DNA of 64,000 nucleotides from JAOUEA01 sp963810915 (GTDB taxonomy: Bacteria; Actinomycetota; UBA4738; HRBIN12): positions 234,671 through 298,670 of the forward strand of contig CAWEPH010000002.1 of assembly GCA_963810915.1 (NCBI GenBank), read 5' to 3'. Below, in pieces: positions 34,583 through 42,983 of the stretch. The notes beneath the pieces are model-generated. The model was not told the DNA's origin. It worked only from the letters and a program-made list of their open reading frames with translations, and did not search any database. Position numbers and translations under genes: made by a program. Numbering within the stretch: the stretch's first letter is position 1; every line of letters starts with the position of its first letter.

Positions 34583-35310
34583 CTCGCCAGCATCGACGCC
34601 GCCGCCGCGTCGACGAACCAATCCGCCCCCTCGATCACCTGCGCCGGCAGGATGTCCGGCTCGAACGGCCCCTCCACCACCCGGGCGAGCACCTGCGCCT
34701 TCGCCGATCCCGTGACGAGGAAGACCTTGTGCGCCGCCGCGTTCAGGACGGGCGGCGTGAGGGTGATGCGGTGGCGGGGACTCGCGTCCACCTCCACGTC
34801 CATCACCCATCGTTCGGACTCGTGCACCGCGCGGCTGCCCGGGAAGAGCGAGGCTGTGTGGCCGTCTTCCCCCAATCCCAGCAGGATCAGGTCAAAGCGC
34901 GCCCCGGTCGCGTCGGGCGGCGGGCCCTGAGGTGCGCCGAACGCGCGTCGCAGGAGTCGTTCGTAGGCGAGCGCGGCTTCGGCGGGATCGTCCTCGCCGC
35001 GGATGCGGTGGACGCGGCCCTCGGGGATAGGCACCTGATCGAGCAAGGACTCCTTCGCCATCAGATGGTCGCTCGCGGGATCGAAGGGGGGGACGCAGCG
35101 CTCGTCACCCCAGTACACGTGGACGGACCCCCACGGGATACGCTCCGCCTCCCCGGGAGCGGCGAGCAGTCGGTACAGCTCGCGTGGGGTCGAACCTCCG
35201 GAGAGCGCGATGAGGAACCCGCTGCTGCGTTCGATCGCGCGGTTCGCCACCTCGACCACGACCTCGGCGACGCCGCGCGCGACGCCGGACGGGTCGGGAT
35301 AGACCTCCAT
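34579..35310 (-). CDS. pgl: 6-phosphogluconolactonase
   Basis: A 243-residue lactonase of the DevB/NagB-like type that hydrolyses 6-phosphogluconolactone, linking zwf to gnd. Family segments are LIALSGGSTPRELYRLLA, VYWGDERCVPP and LGLGEDGHTASLFPG. ATG 35310 was chosen because longer in-frame starts add non-homologous sequence. It converges on zwf with the two TAG stop codons sharing the palindromic CTAG at 34579-34582, an extreme packing of two functionally linked genes. Confidence 0.92.
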   Translation of the reverse strand: MEVYPDPSGVARGVAEVVVEVANRAIERSSGFLIALSGGSTPRELYRLLAAPGEAERIPWGSVHVYWGDERCVPPFDPASDHLMAKESLLDQVPIPEGRVHRIRGEDDPAEAALAYERLLRRAFGAPQGPPPDATGARFDLILLGLGEDGHTASLFPGSRAVHESERWVMDVEVDASPRHRITLTPPVLNAAAHKVFLVTGSAKAQVLARVVEGPFEPDILPAQVIEGADWFVDAAAASMLAS

Positions 35311-35354
35311 GCCCGCAGTCTGCCACGGCGACGGCGACGGGCGGCGGGATGGCT

Positions 35355-35543
35355 TCAACCCTTGGGGACCACCCGGATCGCGCCGGCCGAGGGCAACAGC
35401 GTGCTCAGGTGCCCGTCGTCCCACCTGACCCGGTAGCTGGGGCTCCCGCCGCCCTCGATCACCTCGACGACCTCGCCGTGACGCGGCGCCTGTCCGGTCC
35501 GTTCCGTCTCGACCACGATCTGGTCGCCGGGCTTCGCCTCCAT
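35355..35543 (-). CDS. DUF1918 domain protein
   Basis: A 62-residue protein of the DUF1918 family, a small SH3-like beta barrel common in actinobacteria. The pattern GDQIVVETERTGQAPRHGEV followed by YRVRWDDGHLSTLLPSAGA matches the family. GGAGGAGG precedes ATG 35543, and an ACCGTA (TACGGT on the minus strand) at 35568-35573 may be its -10 box. Function is not established; nucleic-acid binding has been suggested from fold. Confidence 0.82.
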   Translation of the reverse strand: MEAKPGDQIVVETERTGQAPRHGEVVEVIEGGGSPSYRVRWDDGHLSTLLPSAGAIRVVPKG

Positions 35544-35656
35544 CGTGCACCTCCTCCGTCTCCTGGTGCCACCGTAGAGCGGTCACCCGAGCGAGGGACG
35601 GGACCGAGGGACCCCTCGAGGCGGGCCCTTCATCGGCGCGCGCCGCCCGCGCGGCG

Positions 35657-35662
35657 TAGGCT
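35657..35662 (+). promoter_or_regulatory. Candidate -10 box TAGGCT for acetyltransferase
   Basis: TAGGCT ends 8 bases before ATG 35671, identical in sequence and spacing to the box at 16681-16686 before the nucleoside hydrolase. No Shine-Dalgarno is present, so a leaderless mRNA is likely. Confidence 0.45.
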
Positions 35663-35670
35663 CGGTGGCC

Positions 35671-36258
35671 ATGGTGGAGGTGCGCACCGCCATACCGCAG
35701 GACCTGCCGGTCATCGTCGAGACGGCGGCCCGATCGCTCGACGGCGAGGCGATGCTGCGCTGGTCGTTCGGACAGGAGCGGTTCGAAGAGCGCATCCGAC
35801 GCCACTTCGCGCACTACGACGGCGAGAACATCCGACGCGGGTGGATCCGACTGGCGGCCGAGGGGGCGGGGATGGCGGTCTGGATCCCCCCCGGCGCACG
35901 CGAGGAGCACGAGGCGATCGGGCCCGCCCCGCCTGGCGAGGAGGCGGACATCCTGGGCACGAACGGCGACCGGCACGCGTCCTTCTGGGGATGGGTGGGT
36001 GCGCACGAGCCCGACGAGCCGCTCTGCTACCTCAGCCACATCGGGGTCGTGCCCGAACGCCAAGGCGAGGGCCTGGGACGTGCCCTGATGCGCGACGGCC
36101 TCGCGCACGCGGACCGCGAGGGTGTGCCGGCCTGGCTGGAGACCTCCAAGGAGGCGAACGTGACCTACTACGAGTCCTTCGGGTTCCTCACCGTGACCGA
36201 TGAGGACGCGCCGGAGGGCGGGCCCCACATCTGGTTCATGCGTCGCGATCCTACGTGA
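35671..36258 (+). CDS. GNAT-family N-acetyltransferase (paralogue)
   Basis: A 195-residue acetyltransferase related to the one at 27747-28340. Shared blocks are the VWIPPG strand, CYLSHIGVVPERQGEGLG (acetyl-CoA loop RQGEGLGRALM), LETSKEANVTYYESFGF and the identical GGPHIWFMRRD end. ATG 35671 is 8 bases from a TAGGCT box; a GTG at 35665 would overlap that spacing. Its 3' end overlaps the convergent GH130 gene by 8 bases. Acceptor unknown. Confidence 0.8.
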   Translation: MVEVRTAIPQDLPVIVETAARSLDGEAMLRWSFGQERFEERIRRHFAHYDGENIRRGWIRLAAEGAGMAVWIPPGAREEHEAIGPAPPGEEADILGTNGDRHASFWGWVGAHEPDEPLCYLSHIGVVPERQGEGLGRALMRDGLAHADREGVPAWLETSKEANVTYYESFGFLTVTDEDAPEGGPHIWFMRRDPT

Positions 36259-37174
36259 GTCCCGCCAGCAGGACCGCGAGGCTCGCCGTCGCCAGGGCCA
36301 CCACGCTGTCCGCCGCCCCGTAGTACATCCGCAGCGTGTCCCCGTCCTCGCCGAGGACCCAGCCGGTCGGGAAGACCACGCCGGGGACGTCGCCCGTGCG
36401 CTCGTAGGGCTCGGTAGGGCCGAAGACCCACTCGTCGGTGCGCTTCAGGACCGTGCCCGGGTCGTGGAGGTCGAGCAGCGCGAGCCCCACCCGGTAGAGC
36501 GAGCCCGAGGCCGTCACGCGCACGCCGTGGTAGCAGAGCAGCCATCCCTCGTCGGTTCGCAGCGGCGGGGGGCCGGTGCCGACCTTGTTCGCGTCCCACC
36601 ACCCGCCACGGCGCGCGGGGAGGAGGATCCGACCGTCGCCCCAGTACCGCAGGTCCGGGCTCCACGAGAGCCACACGTGCGCGCCGAGGCCGGCGGTCGC
36701 CGTGGCGGGGCGGTGCAGCAGGGCCCAACGGCCGTCGAAGGTCTCCGGGAAGAGGGCGGCGTCCTTGTCCTCCGGCGGGACGATGACCCCGTGCCGTTCG
36801 AAGGTGACGAAGTCCTCGGTGGTGGCGAGACAGACCAGCGGACCACCTTCCGAGTACCCCGTGTACACGACGTAGTACGTCCCGTCGATCTGCGTGATGC
36901 GCGGGTCCTCGACCCCCCAACGCTCCTCGAACCGGTCGGGATCGGGCGTGAGGCCCCGGGTCTCGTCGACGGTCCAATCCCCCATGCCGTCCGGGCTCGT
37001 CGCCACCACGAGCCGGGAGATACCGGTGCGATCCTCCACCCGCACGAGCAGCAGCGTCCCCCCGTCGTGGGCACACGCCCCCGGGTTGAAGACCGCGTTG
37101 ACGCCCGGGGAGAAGTGCCCGGGCGTGAGGATCGGATTGCCTTCGGATCGGACGATCGCGCCGTTCAGGGTCAT
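36251..37174 (-). CDS. GH130-family glycosidase/phosphorylase
   Basis: A 307-residue five-bladed beta-propeller of glycoside hydrolase family 130, which phosphorolyses or hydrolyses beta-mannosides. NPILTPG at the N-terminus, VFNPGACAHDGG and WGVEDPRIT (acid/base region) are characteristic. GAGGAGGG lies before ATG 37174. It is divergent from a second propeller protein across 67 bases, and together they flank an alpha/alpha-barrel protein and a GT4. Mannan-like glycan turnover is the natural inference; phosphorylase versus hydrolase cannot be decided. Confidence 0.85.
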   Translation of the reverse strand: MTLNGAIVRSEGNPILTPGHFSPGVNAVFNPGACAHDGGTLLLVRVEDRTGISRLVVATSPDGMGDWTVDETRGLTPDPDRFEERWGVEDPRITQIDGTYYVVYTGYSEGGPLVCLATTEDFVTFERHGVIVPPEDKDAALFPETFDGRWALLHRPATATAGLGAHVWLSWSPDLRYWGDGRILLPARRGGWWDANKVGTGPPPLRTDEGWLLCYHGVRVTASGSLYRVGLALLDLHDPGTVLKRTDEWVFGPTEPYERTGDVPGVVFPTGWVLGEDGDTLRMYYGAADSVVALATASLAVLLAGLT

Positions 37175-37241
37175 CCAGGGCCCTCCTCGAGATGCTCAGC
37201 CGGGCTCCCATCTTCGTCGAAATGAGGGGTGGGAGAGCGCT

Positions 37242-38282
37242 ATGCCGTATCCTCTGCCGCTGGAACCCTCGATGAGCGCGTCCTCGGAGACCACCCACCG
37301 CGCCCGGAGGCTGAGCGACCGGCCCGTGGTGGCGTCGGGTTCAGCGCCCGGCTACGACCCCGTCTTCAACGCGGGGCTCCTCTTCCACGACGGCAGCTAC
37401 CACGTCTTCGCCCGCGGTGTGCGTTCGGGCTACCGCTTGAACCCGGGCGAGGGGCCGAAGTTCCTGGACTACATCTCCGACATCCTGGTCTTCGACTCGC
37501 CCGACGGTCTTCATTACGACTTCCGCTACGTGCTGGCGAGCGCCGGGGTGCACGCCGTCGACGCGCTGGCGCTCGAGGATCCACGCGTCCAACGGGTGCG
37601 CAACGGCAGCGGCGAGCACGTGGTGATGACGTACACGCACCTGCCGGCCGATACGCGCGAGCCCTGGAGGATCGGGGTCCATCGACTGGACTACGAGCCC
37701 CAGGCGAACCGGTTCCTCCTCGACGAGGGCAGCGGGCGTCTGATCGGTCCCGACGGCATCGCGAACAAGGACGCCGTGCTCTTCAACCTCGCCGATGGCC
37801 GCATCGCGATGCTCCATCGGATCCACCCCAACATCCAGGTGGCCACCTTCGATTCGCTCGAGCACCTCTTCGACGCCGACGGCACGTACTGGGACACCCA
37901 TCTCGCGGAGATCGAGCACCACACGATCATCGCCCCCTCGCCGGGTGCGTTCGCCGTGGGGGCGGGGGCGCCGCCGATCCTCACGCCGGAGGGGTTCGTC
38001 CTCCTGTTCCACGAACGGCGTGCCGACGGCGCCTACACGGTGAACGCCGCACTTCTCGACGCGGGGACCGGACGCACGATCTCCCGCCTGGTCGAGCCCA
38101 TCCTGGAACCCGAGCTGCCCTGGGAACGGGAAGGCGACGTGGACAACGTCGTCTTCGTGCAGGGAGCGCATCGGCGGGACGACGGAACGATCTACATGAC
38201 GTACGGCGCGGCCGACCGTGCGGTGGGCGCGGCCGTCGTGTCCGAGCGTCAGCTCCTGGCCGCGTTGGCCTCCGCGCGCTGA
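37242..38282 (+). CDS. GH130-like beta-propeller protein
   Basis: A 346-residue propeller related to GH130. It has the VFNAGLLFHDGSYHVFARG opening, ALEDPRVQRV in the position of EDPRI and a YMTYGAADRAVGAA end like that of the divergent GH130. I chose ATG 37242 with GGGAG 6 bases upstream; ATG 37272 is an alternative. Its last 34 bases overlap the convergent alpha/alpha-barrel gene. The partner GH130 and GT4 genes suggest action on the same oligosaccharide; specific activity unknown. Confidence 0.78.
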   Translation: MPYPLPLEPSMSASSETTHRARRLSDRPVVASGSAPGYDPVFNAGLLFHDGSYHVFARGVRSGYRLNPGEGPKFLDYISDILVFDSPDGLHYDFRYVLASAGVHAVDALALEDPRVQRVRNGSGEHVVMTYTHLPADTREPWRIGVHRLDYEPQANRFLLDEGSGRLIGPDGIANKDAVLFNLADGRIAMLHRIHPNIQVATFDSLEHLFDADGTYWDTHLAEIEHHTIIAPSPGAFAVGAGAPPILTPEGFVLLFHERRADGAYTVNAALLDAGTGRTISRLVEPILEPELPWEREGDVDNVVFVQGAHRRDDGTIYMTYGAADRAVGAAVVSERQLLAALASAR

Positions 38283-39322
38283 TCGGGCGCGGGCTTGCGC
38301 GCCTCGAAGGCGGTTAGCCGCTCCGCCGGCAGCAGCCGATGCGCGATCTGCAGCACGGTGAGCACGGCCAGGGACGACTCGGCGCCCTCGTTGCGGTTGA
38401 CGCCGCCCGGGATGAGCCCGTCGTAGCCACCCCCGGTGGTGGGATCCACGAGGGCCACCCCGGCGTCGTTCGCCCCGCAGATCCAGGACGTGGCGCGGTC
38501 CAGCCAGGCGAGCCAGACGGGATCGCCGGTGACCTCGTACGCGCGGGCACAGGCCTCCGCCACGCTCGCGGCCTCGATGGGCTGCTGGTCGAACCCGGGG
38601 CGGGGGTCGCCGGGACCACGCCCCCCGGCCGGCGCGAAGCTGAAGCGGTCCCCGAGTGCCTCCTCGTCGCAGAGCCAGGCCAACAGACGGACGCCGTCGG
38701 CGAGGAGCGCGTCATCGCCGAGGGCCGCGCCGCTGGCGATCAGCGCCTCGGGCAGCAGGGCGTTGGCGTAGGTGAGCCGCGGCGCCGGCCAGGGCCACGC
38801 GTCGTCCGAGGTCGGGCGCGGCAGCGTGCGCGCAGCATCGGTGAGGATGGGCCACGCCTCTGGGTGGTCGGGGTCGGCCGCCACCAGCTCCGCGGCGGCG
38901 ACCGCCGCGTGGGCCATCGCGCGCGGATGCTCCGAGCGGAAAGCGGCCGCTTCGCCGAAGAGCTTCCCCGCGGTCCAGCGGAGCGACACGGGGCCTCGAG
39001 CCCACGCCACCGCCAGCCCGAAGAGGGCGCGTCCGTTCGCGTCGTCGGACGAGGGATCTCCGGTCCATCGGCGGTCGTAAGCCATGCGGAGCCGGAACCG
39101 GCCGCCGCCCTGGTGCGCGTGCGCGAGGAACGCGAGGTAGATGCCCGCGAGCCGCTCGGCGTCCTGCTCCTGAGACCGGCTGACGACGGCGAGCCCACGC
39201 CCATTGTCGTCCGTACACCACCCGTCGGTGCGGCGCGGCACGGCACCGATCGCGTGCTCGAACAATCCCGTGTCGTCCGTCAGCCGCGCGAGGTGCGCGA
39301 GCCGCGGACGAGGGAGGCTCAC
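38249..39322 (-). CDS. Alpha/alpha-barrel (six-hairpin) glycosidase-like protein
   Basis: A 357-residue helical-repeat protein resembling the alpha/alpha-toroid domain often found fused to or next to GT4 glycosyltransferases. Repeating helical pairs and motifs such as WCTDDNGRGLAV, LTYANALLPEAL and GGYDGLIPGGVNRNEGAES are conserved in that group. It overlaps the GT4 gene by GTGA (39319-39322), so the two are coupled. The likely role is trimming or recognising the glycan made by the GT4; no catalytic residue is claimed. Confidence 0.7.
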   Translation of the reverse strand: MSLPRPRLAHLARLTDDTGLFEHAIGAVPRRTDGWCTDDNGRGLAVVSRSQEQDAERLAGIYLAFLAHAHQGGGRFRLRMAYDRRWTGDPSSDDANGRALFGLAVAWARGPVSLRWTAGKLFGEAAAFRSEHPRAMAHAAVAAAELVAADPDHPEAWPILTDAARTLPRPTSDDAWPWPAPRLTYANALLPEALIASGAALGDDALLADGVRLLAWLCDEEALGDRFSFAPAGGRGPGDPRPGFDQQPIEAASVAEACARAYEVTGDPVWLAWLDRATSWICGANDAGVALVDPTTGGGYDGLIPGGVNRNEGAESSLAVLTVLQIAHRLLPAERLTAFEARKPAPDQRAEANAARS

Positions 39323-40446
39323 GCCGCCTCACGCTCCGACAGCACGCGGTGGAGCAGCCGGAGGTATTCCCGACCGACGGCGGGCCACGCCAGCCGCTCG
39401 GCCTCGACGCGAGCCTGGGCTCGCATCGAATCGGCCAGAGCCGAGTCGGTGATGAGCCGGCGCAGGGCGCGTGCGATCGCCTTCGGGTCTTCGTGCGGAA
39501 CCACGATCCCGCAGGCGCTCGACAGGAGCTCGACGGCGTGGGGGAAGGCCGTGGCCACGACCGGCTTGCCGGTCGAGACCGCCTCCACCAGGACGCCGGA
39601 GCAGATCTGCTGGCGCGACTCGTAGGGCAGCAGGATGATGTCCGCCGACCGCGCCAACGCGCGCAGGCTCGGCCCGTCGAGGTAGGTGTCCTCGAAGACG
39701 ACGTGGTCACCGATCCCGAGGTCCGCGGCCTGCTTCATGAGCCCTTCGCGGTATCGCTCGCCGTCACGCGCCAGCACCTTGGGATGCGTTTCCCCGGCGA
39801 TCAGGTACACGGGGGCCGGGTCGAGGTCGCGCAGATGGCGCATGGCCTCGATGCCGTACTCCAGCCCCTTGCCGGGGCCGATCAACCCCCACGTGAGCAC
39901 CGTCGGCTCGGCCCGTTCGAGCGAGGAAAGGCCGACGTTGGGCACGGCGCCGTGCGTGATCACCGCCACGCGTTCGGGGGTCACCTCGTTGGCGGCGAGC
40001 AGCCGGGCCTTGGCCGCCTCGGTCGGGACGACGACGGTCTCGGAAAGCTCCATCACCTGCTCCAGGACCTTGCGCTGGTTCATCGATGGCTCCGTGAGCA
40101 CCGTGTGCAGCACCGTCACCACGGGGATGGGACAGGCGCGCAGGAAGTCCACGAGCTCCTCGCCGTCGGGACCCGGGTAGATGCCGTACTCGTGCTGCAG
40201 CACGGCCACGTCGAACGCGCGCATCGCGTGGATCGCGCGCGCGCTCGAGGTCGGATCGGTCGCGACCCACTCGGCCACGACCTCGGGATACATCGGCGGC
40301 TCGGGGCCTTCCATCACGCGGACAACGCCGGCCGTACTCTCGCTCTGCTGGGCCGCCATCGCCTCGATCAGGGATTGCGTGAACGTCGCCAAACCACATC
40401 GCGTAGGTGGGTACGTGCCGACGAAACAGATCTTCAGCGGGTCCAT
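39319..40446 (-). CDS. Family 4 glycosyltransferase
   Basis: A 375-residue GT-B transferase. The N-terminal KICFVGTYPPTRCGLATFT binds the acceptor. The C-terminal domain carries the donor-site pattern GPGKGLEYGIEAMRHL and the E-x7-E type segment SGVLVEAVSTGKPVVATAFPH. ATG 40446 has GAGGAGG 9 bases upstream and was preferred to ATG 40479. It is the first gene of a unit with the alpha/alpha-barrel protein. With two GH130 proteins opposite, a mannosyltransferase is plausible, but the donor sugar is not determined. Confidence 0.85.
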   Translation of the reverse strand: MDPLKICFVGTYPPTRCGLATFTQSLIEAMAAQQSESTAGVVRVMEGPEPPMYPEVVAEWVATDPTSSARAIHAMRAFDVAVLQHEYGIYPGPDGEELVDFLRACPIPVVTVLHTVLTEPSMNQRKVLEQVMELSETVVVPTEAAKARLLAANEVTPERVAVITHGAVPNVGLSSLERAEPTVLTWGLIGPGKGLEYGIEAMRHLRDLDPAPVYLIAGETHPKVLARDGERYREGLMKQAADLGIGDHVVFEDTYLDGPSLRALARSADIILLPYESRQQICSGVLVEAVSTGKPVVATAFPHAVELLSSACGIVVPHEDPKAIARALRRLITDSALADSMRAQARVEAERLAWPAVGREYLRLLHRVLSEREAA

Positions 40447-40663
40447 AGGCCCTGGCCTCCTCATCGTCTCGTCACTCATTCGATAACACACGCGAGGTGC
40501 GTCGGCAGGTCCACCGGGACCCCTTGAATCGGGGACCATTGGAGCTCAAGACCCCAGAATCACTGCATAACAACGAATCACGAGAAGTCTTGACGACTGC
40601 AACGAGCGCAGAGCGTCACTAGATCGTTACAGGGAGTTCACCGCGAGAACAACCGTGGGACGC
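40447..40663. other. Intergenic region, less GC-rich
   Basis: 217 bases between the acyl-CoA dehydrogenase stop and the GT4 start, visibly richer in A and T than the surroundings. It probably holds the GT4 promoter, but no convincing -35/-10 pair was found. Two small dyads are visible: GGTCC-accg-GGACC at 40508-40521 and CCCC-ttgaatc-GGGG at about 40520-40534. No open frame with a start signal is seen. Confidence 0.4.
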
Positions 40664-41842
40664 TCACCCAACGAGGGGTGGGACACCGCGTTTCACGAGT
40701 TGGTCGGCGATGATGTTCCGCTGCACCTCCGATGTACCTTCCCATATCCGGTCGACGCGTAGCTCCCGGTAGAAGCGCTCCGCCACGTTCTCGCGCATGT
40801 ATCCGCGTCCCCCGAAGATCTGCACGGCACGATCGGCGACGCGGTTCGCCATCTCCGAGGCGTAGAGCTTGGCCATGGAGCACTGGGCGTGCTGCAGCTT
40901 CACGTCGACGCCGGCGTCGATGTTCTCCGCCAGTCGGTAGGTCATGAGGCGCGCCGCCCAGAGCTCGGTGAGCGAGTCGGCGAGCATGTGCTGGATCGCC
41001 TGGAACGCGATGATCGGCTCGCCGAACTGCACCCGTTCCTTCGCGAACGTCGTGGCCTCTTCGATCAGCCGCTCGGCCGCGCCGCAGCAGCGCGCCGCGA
41101 TCATCAGGCGCTCGTAGCGGAACCACTCGTACGTGAAATCGAGGCCGTCGCCTTCCTCTCCGATCAGGTTGTCCGCCGGCACCCGGACGTCCTCGAAGGC
41201 CACGAGCGGATGCGTGTCCGGATACGTGTGCGAGTACGCGGGTGAGCGCACCTCCCGCACCCCGGGCGTCTCCTTGTCGACGAAGAACATCGCGTGCTCG
41301 CCCTCGTGGGGACCGCCCACGATCTTCGCTTGGAAGAAGCAGTAGCTGGCGTGGTTGTAGGAGGTCACGTGCATCTTGACCCCGTTCAGCACGTACGTGT
41401 CGCCGTCGAGGCGGGCCGTGGCGGCGATCGCGTCGACGTCGGAGCCGGCGCCCTCCTCGGTGATCGCGTAGCACTCGTGGATCTCGCCGCGGATCGTCGG
41501 CGCGATCCACGTCTGCATCTGGTGTTCGCTGACGACGCCCGGCGCCCATGCCGGAGGCGTGTGCACGCACCAACCTAAGGCGTTCGTCACGCGTCCGATC
41601 TGCTCCGAGACGAGCACCTGCTGGAGCATCGTCATCCCGGTGCCGCCGAGCTCCCGGGGCATGTTCATCGCGAAGAGGCCGAGCTCGATGGCCATGCGGT
41701 GGTGGTTCGCGCGCGCTTCGGCGGGGATCTCGCCTCCGTGCGCCTCCGCGTGCTGCTCCCACGGGATCAGCCGTTTGTCGACGAAGGCACGCGTCCGCGC
41801 CTGGATCGCCCGGTCCTCCGCGGACATCGGGTACGTGCTCAT
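40664..41842 (-). CDS. Acyl-CoA dehydrogenase family protein (second copy)
   Basis: A 392-residue FAD enzyme of the same family as that at 7961-9142. Matching landmarks are CYAITEEGAGSDVD, RVQFGEPIIAFQAIQHMLAD, QIFGGRGYMRENVAER and RIWEGTSEVQ. ATG 41842 has GGAGGTGACC upstream. The promoter region carries a -10-like TATGCT (41875-41880) and a TTGA-N8-TCAA dyad (41890-41905) like those beside the TetR gene at 16032. Its proposed co-regulation with the ADP-forming acyl-CoA synthetase suggests a shared acyl-CoA pathway. Substrate unknown. Confidence 0.88.
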   Translation of the reverse strand: MSTYPMSAEDRAIQARTRAFVDKRLIPWEQHAEAHGGEIPAEARANHHRMAIELGLFAMNMPRELGGTGMTMLQQVLVSEQIGRVTNALGWCVHTPPAWAPGVVSEHQMQTWIAPTIRGEIHECYAITEEGAGSDVDAIAATARLDGDTYVLNGVKMHVTSYNHASYCFFQAKIVGGPHEGEHAMFFVDKETPGVREVRSPAYSHTYPDTHPLVAFEDVRVPADNLIGEEGDGLDFTYEWFRYERLMIAARCCGAAERLIEEATTFAKERVQFGEPIIAFQAIQHMLADSLTELWAARLMTYRLAENIDAGVDVKLQHAQCSMAKLYASEMANRVADRAVQIFGGRGYMRENVAERFYRELRVDRIWEGTSEVQRNIIADQLVKRGVPPLVG

Positions 41843-41889
41843 CTCGATCGGTCACCTCCGGACAGGTCGGGCGGAGCATACCGCGCGGG

Positions 41890-41905
41890 TTGAACCACGA
41901 TTCAA
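41890..41905. promoter_or_regulatory. TetR-type operator 3 (TTGA-N8-TCAA)
   Basis: TTGAA-ccacga-TTCAA has perfect 5-bp arms and the same 16-bp extent as the sites at 15883 and 15950. It lies 9 bases upstream (minus strand) of the -10-like TATGCT at 41875-41880, so it would cover the -35 region of the acyl-CoA dehydrogenase promoter. It suggests control by the TetR protein encoded 26 kb away. Confidence 0.55.
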
Positions 41906-41927
41906 TCGACCTGCAACCGACGCCGCG

Positions 41928-42968
41928 TCAGCCGATGAACTCGAGCCGGTCGCGATGCTCGGCGAGTTGCGCCAGCGTGCGCGCGTCGATCGTGTGATCG
42001 CGGTCGGGTTCTGCGACGTCGGGTCGCTCGCCGAACAGCTCGCCGCTCAGGTAGCGCTGCCCGGTGTCGGGCACGACCGTCACGATCCTACGCACCTCCA
42101 GGTGCGCCGCGGCGACCTTGTGCGCGGCCGCCACGTTGATGCCCGAGGAGGGTCCGCACAGCATGCCCTCTTCCTTGGCGAGACGCCGCGCGATGTCTAG
42201 TGCCTCCGCGGTGGAGGCCGTGACGATGCCGTCCATCAGCCCGAGGTCGAGGTTGGGGGGGATGATGCCGTCGCCGATCCCGGGTACCCCGTGCGTGCCC
42301 CACTCCTGTTTGGAGATGAGCGGACACTCCGACGGCTCGACGGCGAACGCCCGGATCGCGGGATCGTGGCCCTTCAACGCGCGCGCCACCCCTGTGATCC
42401 AGCCCCCGGTCCCCTGCGACCCCACCACCGCATCGATGCGACCGCCCGCCTGTTCCCAGATCTCCTCACCCGAGGTGAGCTGGGCCTCGGGGTTATCCGG
42501 GTTCTCGAACTCACCGGGGAAGAAATAGCGGTCCGGGTCGGATGCGCGGATCTCGCTCATCCTTGCCAGCGCCAGGTCGATATCCGTGCCCGCGCCCGGC
42601 GTCAGCACGAGCTCGGCCCCGTAGCCCTCGATCATGCGCTTGCGCTCCGGACTCATGCCCTCGGGCATCACGATCACGCACGGATACCCCTTGATCGCGG
42701 CGACGGCGGCGCACGCGATGCCGGCGTTGCCCGTGGTGCATTCGATGATCGTCATGCCCGGTTCGAGGTCACCGCGGACCTCGGCGCGCCCCAACATGTG
42801 CGCGTAGATCCTGTCCTTCACCGACCCGGTCGGGCCGTACCACTCCACCTTCGCGAGGATCTCGACGCCCTCGGGCACCACCCGCTGGAGGCGTACGAGG
42901 GGGGTGCGTCCGATCGCGCCGAGCAGCGTCGGCACCTCGCTGCGATGCGCATCCCATCCGATCGTCAC
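41928..42968 (-). CDS. PLP-dependent cysteine synthase family protein (CysK/CysM type)
   Basis: A 346-residue fold-type II PLP enzyme. The Schiff-base lysine is K51 in YGPTGSVKDR. The phosphate/asparagine loop reads TTGNAGIA (canonical TSGNTGIA) and the glycine loop SQGTGGW (canonical GTGTGG). These departures mean it may be a cystathionine beta-synthase-like or other beta-replacing enzyme rather than a housekeeping O-acetylserine sulfhydrylase. No serine acetyltransferase is adjacent. It lies 15 bases after the iclR gene on the same strand, so IclR may control it. Confidence 0.8.
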   Translation of the reverse strand: MTIGWDAHRSEVPTLLGAIGRTPLVRLQRVVPEGVEILAKVEWYGPTGSVKDRIYAHMLGRAEVRGDLEPGMTIIECTTGNAGIACAAVAAIKGYPCVIVMPEGMSPERKRMIEGYGAELVLTPGAGTDIDLALARMSEIRASDPDRYFFPGEFENPDNPEAQLTSGEEIWEQAGGRIDAVVGSQGTGGWITGVARALKGHDPAIRAFAVEPSECPLISKQEWGTHGVPGIGDGIIPPNLDLGLMDGIVTASTAEALDIARRLAKEEGMLCGPSSGINVAAAHKVAAAHLEVRRIVTVVPDTGQRYLSGELFGERPDVAEPDRDHTIDARTLAQLAEHRDRLEFIG

Positions 42969-42983
42969 GTCGGCCTCCCTTGT

